From Phragmites australis (Eukaryota; Streptophyta; Magnoliopsida; Poales; Poaceae): a stretch of DNA of 64,000 nt. The first letter of the stretch is position 1, and the number at the start of each line of letters is the position of its first letter. This document shows, piece by piece, positions 57,987-64,000 of this stretch. Below the pieces are notes generated by a model. The model was not told the origin of the DNA. It worked only from the letters and a program-made list of their open reading frames with translations, and ran no database searches. Both the position numbers and the translations under genes were made by a program. The stretch is from contig NC_084932.1 of assembly GCF_958298935.1 (NCBI RefSeq), positions 9,775,501 through 9,839,500 on the forward strand. The letters run 5' to 3'.

Positions 57987-59609
57987 TCAAGCCACGTTGC
58001 AAGAATATATGATATTAAGCTCACATCTCAACTCGCAAAACTTTCGCTCATCTGATGGCTTTGTGAGGATATCGGCTAGTTGTTTCTCGGTTCTCACATG
58101 GCGAATATCGATACCCCCTATGGTTGAGTGGTCTCTCAAGAAGTGGTGATGAATGATTATGTGTTTGGTTCTTGAGTGTTGTACGTAGTTGTTGGCTATT
58201 TTGACGGTACTCTCATTATCACACAAAAGTGGGACTTTGGTTATATTGTAGCCGTAATCTCTCAAGGTTTGCCTCATCCAAAGTAGTTGAGCACAATAAG
58301 CGCCCGCAGCAACATACTCAGCTTCGGCAGTGGATATGGCTACGGAATTTTATTTCTTTGATGACCAAGACACCAAGGATCTATCCAAGAATTGGCAAGT
58401 CCCGGATGTACTCTTTCCATCCACTTTATAACCGCATAATTGAAATCCGAATAGCCAATAAGTTCAAAGGATGAACCTTTAGGGTACCATAAGCCAAGGT
58501 ATGGAGTATGAACTAAATATATGAGAATTCACTTAACGGCCATTGAATGATACTCTTTTGGAACGGTTTGAAATCTTGCACACATGCACACACTAAGCAT
58601 TATATCGGGCCTAAATGCACAAAGGTAGAGTAAAGAGCCAATCATGGAATGGTATACCTTTTGATCAACGGCCTTGCCTTCTTCATTTAGGTCGAGATGC
58701 CTATTTGATTGCATTGGGTCTTGATGGGCTTTGCATTCTCCATGTCAAACTTCTTAAGCATGTCCATGATATACTTGGTTTGACAAATGAAAGTTCTTTC
58801 TTGAGTTGTTTGATTTGAAATCCTAGAAACAACTTTAGTTCACCCATCATTGACATCTCAAACCTCTTGGTCATAATCCTAATAAACTCTTCACAAAACA
58901 TTTTGTTAGTAGAACCAAATATAATATCATCGACATATATTTGGCAAACAAATAAATCATTATCGATATTTTTAGTAAAAATAGTAGAATCGACTTTGCT
59001 TATTTCAAAGCCTTTCTTGATAAGAAAATCTCTAAGGCATTCATACCATGCTCTAGGTGCTTTCTTAAGTCCATAGAGCACCTTATGGAGTTTATACATG
59101 TGATGAGGATACTTGGGATCTTCAAATCCGAGAGGTTGCTCCATGTACAACAATTCGGAAATTGATCCATTTAGGAAAGCACTCTTCACATCCATTTGAT
59201 ATATCTTGAAATCATGGTGAGTAGCATAGGCAAGTAATATACGAATTAACTCAAGTCTAGCTACGAGAACATAAGTCTCATCAAAATCCAAACCTTCTAT
59301 TTGTGTGAAGCCTTAAGCAATCAACCTTGCCTTGTTTCTAGTTACGATCACATTCTCATCTTGTTTATTGCGGAAGACCTATTTGGTGCTAATTACATTT
59401 TGGTTTGGTCTTTCCACCAATATCCAAACTTCATTCCTCTTGAAATTATTCAATTCTTCTTGCATGGCCATCACCCAATCCGGATCTCCAAGTGCGTCTT
59501 CCACCTTCAATGATTCCAAAGAGAAAACAAAAGAGTAGCATTCACAAAAATTTGCAATTCTAGAATGAGTGGTTACCCCCTTTTGTATATCACCAAATAT
59601 GTTGTCCAT
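57987..59609 (-). pseudogene. SIRE-type Copia reverse transcriptase and RNase H, frameshifted
   Basis: DPDWVMAMQEELNNFKRNEVW (59609-59379) starts the RT. The core (59291-58701) has MDFDETYVLVARLELIR, YQMDVKSAFLNGSISE, VLYGLKKAPRAWY and an intact YVDDI near 58930. RNase H pieces lie in other frames: VYHSMIGSLLYLCAFRPDIM (58714-58529), then VPLLCDNESTVKIANN and KQLADILTKP (58277-57987). At least three frame changes are present. Confidence 0.92.
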
Positions 59610-59877
59610 CGGGTGATCTCTTTGGATACTTTAATGAACTCTTGGGTATGTCACTTAGGATTGGGGTTGAATGTCTTCTACATCATCATCAAGAAATTTG
59701 TTAAAGTCATCATGAGCTTGATCTTGACTTTATTCTTGATTTTGATCTTACATTTGAGTTGATGTCGATGGCTCTACTTGAATAGATGAAGATGGTTGAC
59801 TTGGATCATTATTGGTCGTATGCTGCTCTTGGGACTCTTGAGGCTTGATTTCTCCAATTGCCATCTTCTTAATTGCT

Positions 59878-60846
59878 TCATTGGAATTTTTTATCACCTA
59901 AAACATTAGAATCAACTTGCTCCACTTGGGAGCCGTTAGGTTCATCAAATGTCACGTCACGTGCAATTTCAACACAACCAGAGGTTTTGTTGAAAATACG
60001 ATAGGCGTAGGTATTTGATCCATATCCAAGCATAAAACCTTCATCAACTTTAGGAGCAAATTTAGAACTTCTTTCTTTCTTATTAAGAATGAAATATTTG
60101 CTACCAAAAACTCTAAAGTAAGATACATTGAGCTTTTTACCGATTAGAAGTTTGTAGGCGGTCTTCTTCAAGATCTTGTGGAGATATAATTGGATGATTG
60201 CATGGCAAGCGGTGTTGACGGCCTCCGCCCAAAATTGATCCGACACCTTGTATTCATCAAGTATAGTCCTTGTTGACTCTATAAGAGTCATATTCTTCCT
60301 CTCGACAACCCTATTTTGTTAAGAGGAGTAGGATACTGAGAACTCATGCTTGATTCCTTCTTTATCAAGAAATTCTTCAACTTGAGTGTTCTTAAATTCA
60401 CTTCCATTGTCGCTTTTCACCCTCTTGATCTTCACATCGAATTCATTTTGAGCTCTTCTCACGAATTTCTTGAATATGGCTTGTGTTTCACTTTTGTCAT
60501 GCAAAAAGAATACCCAAGTGAAACGAGAATAATCATCAATAATAACTAAACCATATTTGTTACCGCCAATGCTTATATAGGCGATTGGTCCAAATAGATC
60601 CATGTGAAGAAGTTCCAATGGCCTTGTTATCATCATCATATTTTTGGTGGGGTGAGGAGCTCCAATTTGCTTTCCCGCTTGACAAGCACTGCAGATCCTA
60701 TCTTTCTCAAAAGAAACATTTGTTAATCCTAGTATGTGCTCCCTCTTTAGGAGTTTAGACAAATTTCTCATGCCAACATGGGCTAGTCGGCGATGCCATA
60801 GCCAACCCATGCTAGACTTAGCAATCAAGCAAGTTTTAGGACTCAC
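59878..60846 (-). pseudogene. SIRE-type Copia integrase, one stop
   Basis: WLWHRRLAHVGMRNLSKL and CSACQAGKQ form the zinc-binding pre-integrase part. The D,D,E triad is present: HMDLFGP, KSDNGSEF and VVERKN. A TAA at 60319-60321 stands in the QQN motif and fits CAA to TAA. The C-terminal block LRVFGSKYF-like reads FRVFGSKYFILNKKE. Confidence 0.93.
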
Positions 60847-60849
60847 TTC

Positions 60850-61250
60850 ATCCGTTGAAAAATCAACAAAGATAAAGTTTACCCTTCAACCTACCCGTGA
60901 AAACTATTGATGCGTCCTCCCTTCTAGAGACGGTCACACCCTCATTAGTAAAAAGACAATTGTAACTCATCTCACATAATTGTGACACGGATAACAAATT
61001 GTAACTAAGAGATTTAACTAACAAAACATTAGAGATAGAATGATCATTAGAGATAACAATTTTACCTAGACCTATTACCTCTCATTTTCCATCATCATCA
61101 AAAATAATGTTTTCATGTGGTCCTTCATCTTCTTCAAACGATGAGAACATACTCTTATCTCCAGTCATATGATTTGTACATCCACTATCGATCATCCAAC
61201 TCGATACACCGGAGGAGTATACCTACAAAACAAATTTAAGACTTTGTTTT
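60850..61250 (-). pseudogene. SIRE-type Copia protease
   Basis: SWMIDSGCTNHMTGDKS (about 61200-61150) is the D-S-G-C/A active-site box of Copia proteases. The following NIIFDDDGK, GLGKIVIS and NLLSVSQLC segments match the domain, with a stop near 61084. Confidence 0.8.
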
Positions 61251-61281
61251 AGGTACCCATATTTGTTTGGGTCCTTTCAAG

Positions 61282-63449
61282 TTAGTCACAGGCATTTTTT
61301 ACCCATACACTATTTTTCACAATTCTATCCTTTGTGCGGGCACCAATATATAGAGCAACCACTTTACCACGATGATTCCTCTTGAGACTATAAGAAGCAT
61401 AGAAAGTAGATTGAGGCACATGAGTCTTTTGTTGCTTCACTTGAGAGGTGTGATCGACTTGCTTGCCTCCGTTAATGAATTTGAGGCACTCCTTTCCATT
61501 GATCACAACACGCTCATTTGTCTTGCTAGTATGCGTGTCAAATCCGAAACCTCTCTTTTGTTTGTTGTCTTTGGCTTCAATGGTCTTGCATAGTGCATCC
61601 TTTGATTTATAAGTTTTAATGCAGCCATATTTGACCAAAGCATTTAACGTCTCATTTTCTTTTTTAATGCTTGCAAAGATTCAATGTTAGTAGCACAAGC
61701 ATTTACATCAATGTTATAGCAACGAGAACAAACATTGCTTGTGGAAACGCTAGAGAGCAAAGTTGCATTATTAGAGCGGGATGAGCTATTCTTGAGGATA
61801 TTAAATTGCACTTCAAGAGTTTTATGGCTTTCATCTAAGCTTGACAATTTCTCTTGAAATATAGAATTGTTATTCTCAAGACTAGCAATTGAGCTATTGG
61901 CCAAATTTAGATCTTTGGTCAATTTCTCAACTTTCTTCTTCTCTTTAGCAAGGAGTTCCTCGAGTTTAAGGTTTCTCTCCTTTTCAAGGATGAGCAAGTC
62001 ATCTTGCTTTTCGAGGATCTCCTCTTGACTCTCTATTGTTTCCATAAGTTCTTTTAATTTAGACATTGCATTCTTGCTAAGATCTTTAAACATGCTTTCA
62101 TTACAACTATCACTATCACTAACTAAAAGCTTGGGATGTGATTTTACCTTCCGCTCTTTTGCCATAAGGCATGTGGGGGTGTCGTCGTCGCTCATGTCGC
62201 CAAAGAGTGATTTTGTTGGTGTAGAGGAACGGATGGCGATGGTGGCGACTCCTTCATTATCGGAGTTGGAGTCAGAGTTTGAATCCCACTCCTCGCCAAT
62301 ATGAGTGTGACCCGAATACTTCTTCTTGTATGTCTTGTTCTTATCTTTCTTGAATGGCTTGCTCTTCTTTTCATCTTTGTCTTTGCCCTTCTTTTTGTTA
62401 GGACAATTGGCTGTGAAATGGTCAATTTCACCACACTCATAGCATGCCCTCTTGGATGTTCTTCTTTTGGGCATGTCTCTTTTGTACTTGCTATAGCCTC
62501 CTTTCCTCATGAATTTCTAGAATTTCCTCACAAAGAAGGCTATCTCTTCATCATCGGAGCTTTCAACTTCACTTGAACTAAATTCTTCAATTTGTTTGTT
62601 CTTGCTTGCCTTGAAAGCTACTTCTTTGTTCTTCGAGGTGGAGCTTTGCTTGGCTAAATTCTTCACTTCATTTGCTTCCTTTTTCATATGCTCATGAGCA
62701 AGTATTCTCCCAAGAACATCACTTGGGGTAAGCCTTTTGCAATCTCTTTTTTCCCAGATGAGAGTGACCAAAGTTGGGTTTCTTGGTGCGAAGGTTCTAA
62801 GCAACCTCCTCACCACCTTGTGATCATCAAGTTCCTCACTTCCAAGCCCTCTAATCTTATTGACCAACACCATCATCCAGTCATACATGGCTTGGGGAGT
62901 CTCATCATCCTCCATCACTAATCTCACCAATTTTCCTTCAAGCAATTCTATCTTAGATTCCCTCAAACTAGTTGTACCTTCATGGGAAACTTGAAGTGTA
63001 TCCCAAATTGCCTTGGCCTCCTCAAGCCCATCCACCTTGTTGAACTCTTCGGGGCTTAATGCACTAAGTAAAACACTTGTTGCTTGAGCATTTCTATGGA
63101 TGGCTTGCTCTTGTTCGGGTGTAAGCTCAATATCTTCCGCCAGAAAATCAAGACCTACACACACAATTTTTCAAATGCTCGAATGGAGCGATATTAAATG
63201 CATCTTCATATTGTGCCTCCAAGCAGTGTAATGAGTGTCATCAAAAAATGGTGCACGCCCGAAAGGCACGGAGATGAAGTTGTTAGATGAAGAATTTAAT
63301 TTGCTATAATCAAAATTAATTTCAACTCCATTTCTATCTTTGGAGCCACGGGTTGTTGAAGCATCTCCCGTATCCATTTGCCTTCTTGAACCACCTCCCG
63401 AAGTTTCACCTTTAGGACTTCTTGGGCTTTTCTCTTCGGATGCCGACAT
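61282..63449 (-). pseudogene. SIRE-type Copia gag with zinc knuckle and coiled coil, broken
   Basis: The first ATG is at 63447-63449 (MSASEEKSPRSPKGE). The core has APFFDDTHYTAWRHNMKMHL, then a TGA at 63171-63173 where Trp is usual, then AKAIWDTLQVSHEGT and MYDWMMVLVNKIRGLG. After a TAG at 62517 the same frame holds the knuckle CYECGEIDHFTANC (C-X2-C-X4-H-X4-C), a Lys-rich tract and a long predicted coiled coil (about 62100-61800: repeated LE/K heptads). A frameshift near 61650 leads to the last piece (61638-61282, KYGCIKTYKSKDALC). Confidence 0.92.
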
Positions 63450-63488
63450 CTTTAATTCCTCCAAGCGGTTAAGCTTTATAGGAGGTTA

Positions 63489-63501
63489 GGATATAATACC
63501 A
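63489..63501 (-). other. Primer binding site of the SIRE-type Copia
   Basis: The - strand reads TGGTATTATATCC two bases after the LTR end (TACTTTCA). It is a diverged version of the tRNA-Met-type site. Confidence 0.7.
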
Positions 63502-63503
63502 AT

Positions 63504-64000
63504 TGAAAGTACTTGATGTCGACTAGAGGGGGATGAATAGTTATTTCTAAAAATTAAAACTCTGCAGCAGATCAGACAGGGTCCGGAAACTTCGGCTCAA
63601 TTTGGATACTCCGTGTTCCGAAGTAACCGAGTTCACCCAGATTATTTGGACTATACAGGAACTCGAAATCAAAGTAAATCAAAGTAAGTCTAATATTCTC
63701 TATGAGTTACCACAGTATCTATAAGATGTATATGCTCTTTTTCAACAATAACATGCACTCAAATACTCACACGCAATAATATTGAGGCAAATCCCCAAAT
63801 AACAATTTGAACGAGTAAAGTGCAAGAAAGTAAATGGAGACAAGATTTTTTCCCGAAGTTCGGCCACCTCACAAAGAAGTGTCTACATTTCCGTTGAGGA
63901 GCTCACAAAGAGCCGGGTCTTTTTCAACCCTATCCTCACCCAAGCGATCACAAAGATCGAGCTAGGGTTCTTACTCAATTCAAGGGTAATACAAACTTTC
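63504..64000 (-). repeat. 5' LTR of the SIRE-type Copia, cut by the window end
   Basis: It begins TGAAAGTACTTG and is collinear with 53453-53950. About 930 bp should lie beyond the window. Confidence 0.93.

Larger units (their letters stand above)
53453..64000 (-). mobile_element. SIRE/Opie-type Copia element, 5' LTR running out of the window
   Basis: On the - strand: 5' LTR (63504 to beyond 64000), primer site (63489-63501), gag, protease, integrase, RT, RNase H, a spacer with LTR-like motifs, an extra ORF and the 3' LTR (53453-54884). The long LTR, coiled-coil gag with one CCHC knuckle and an additional ORF between pol and the 3' LTR identify the SIRE branch. It lies in the RNase H region of another Copia. 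CATCT (53448-53452) should reappear after the second LTR. Confidence 0.92.

Noticed and set aside
1..64000. tRNA, rRNA or snRNA genes
   Set aside because: I found no cloverleaf with A and B boxes or conserved rRNA/snRNA words by eye; the tRNA-like matches are retrotransposon primer binding sites.

Overview
This is a plant nuclear window, most likely from a grass (Poaceae). The evidence is the mix of Copia (including SIRE/Opie-type), Tat-lineage Gypsy and EnSpm/CACTA-with-Ulp1 elements, the GC-rich first exons, and an intronless allene oxide synthase-type fragment. I cannot name the species. Only two loci look like live host genes: RPAC19 (RNA polymerase I/III shared subunit, + strand, exons between 17788 and 19964) and a bZIP factor of the Arabidopsis At1g58110 type (- strand, exons between 24138 and 20849). 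They are arranged tail to tail in a low-repeat island of about 8 kb.

Layout. 1-4.87 kb: 3' part of a decayed Copia polyprotein (+). 4.88-14.5 kb: a compound tandem array of an unrecognised roughly 1 kb unit, interrupted by a 241-bp Tourist-like MITE (5005-5245), a complete 5.2-kb Copia (6612-11846, - strand, target duplication GTACT) and a 105-bp CACTA-type MITE (13320-13424). 14.55-15.85 kb: LTR fragment. 15.96-16.93 kb: a hAT element. 17.5-24.7 kb: the gene island. 25.56-29.54 kb: a candidate Pack-type element (TAA duplication, GAGCAT termini) carrying half of a CYP74/allene oxide synthase gene and split by a long Gypsy-like LTR. 29.5-31.5 kb: unassigned.

31.60-48.64 kb is one deep nest. 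An outer element with about 200-bp inverted ends holds a hAT (31941-33038) and a CACTA transposon (33323-47958, duplication CGG). The CACTA is itself interrupted by a Tat-type Gypsy (34092-41891, - strand) that carries an antisense ORF of 224 codons. 49.28-53.45 kb is the 3' end of a SIRE-like Copia (- strand). Into its RT/RNase H region a second SIRE-like Copia (53453 to beyond 64000) has inserted; this one has an extra ORF after pol.

All polyproteins are broken by stops and frameshifts, so none looks autonomous. Most nonsense codons can be read as C-to-T or G-to-A changes of Gln or Trp codons, as expected of old methylated copies. The most interesting items are the antisense ORF of the Tat element with its acidic SUMO-interaction-like motif, the captured allene oxide synthase fragment, the uncharacterised tandem array that preserves paralogous empty sites for three insertions, and the duplicated 3' end of the CACTA element.
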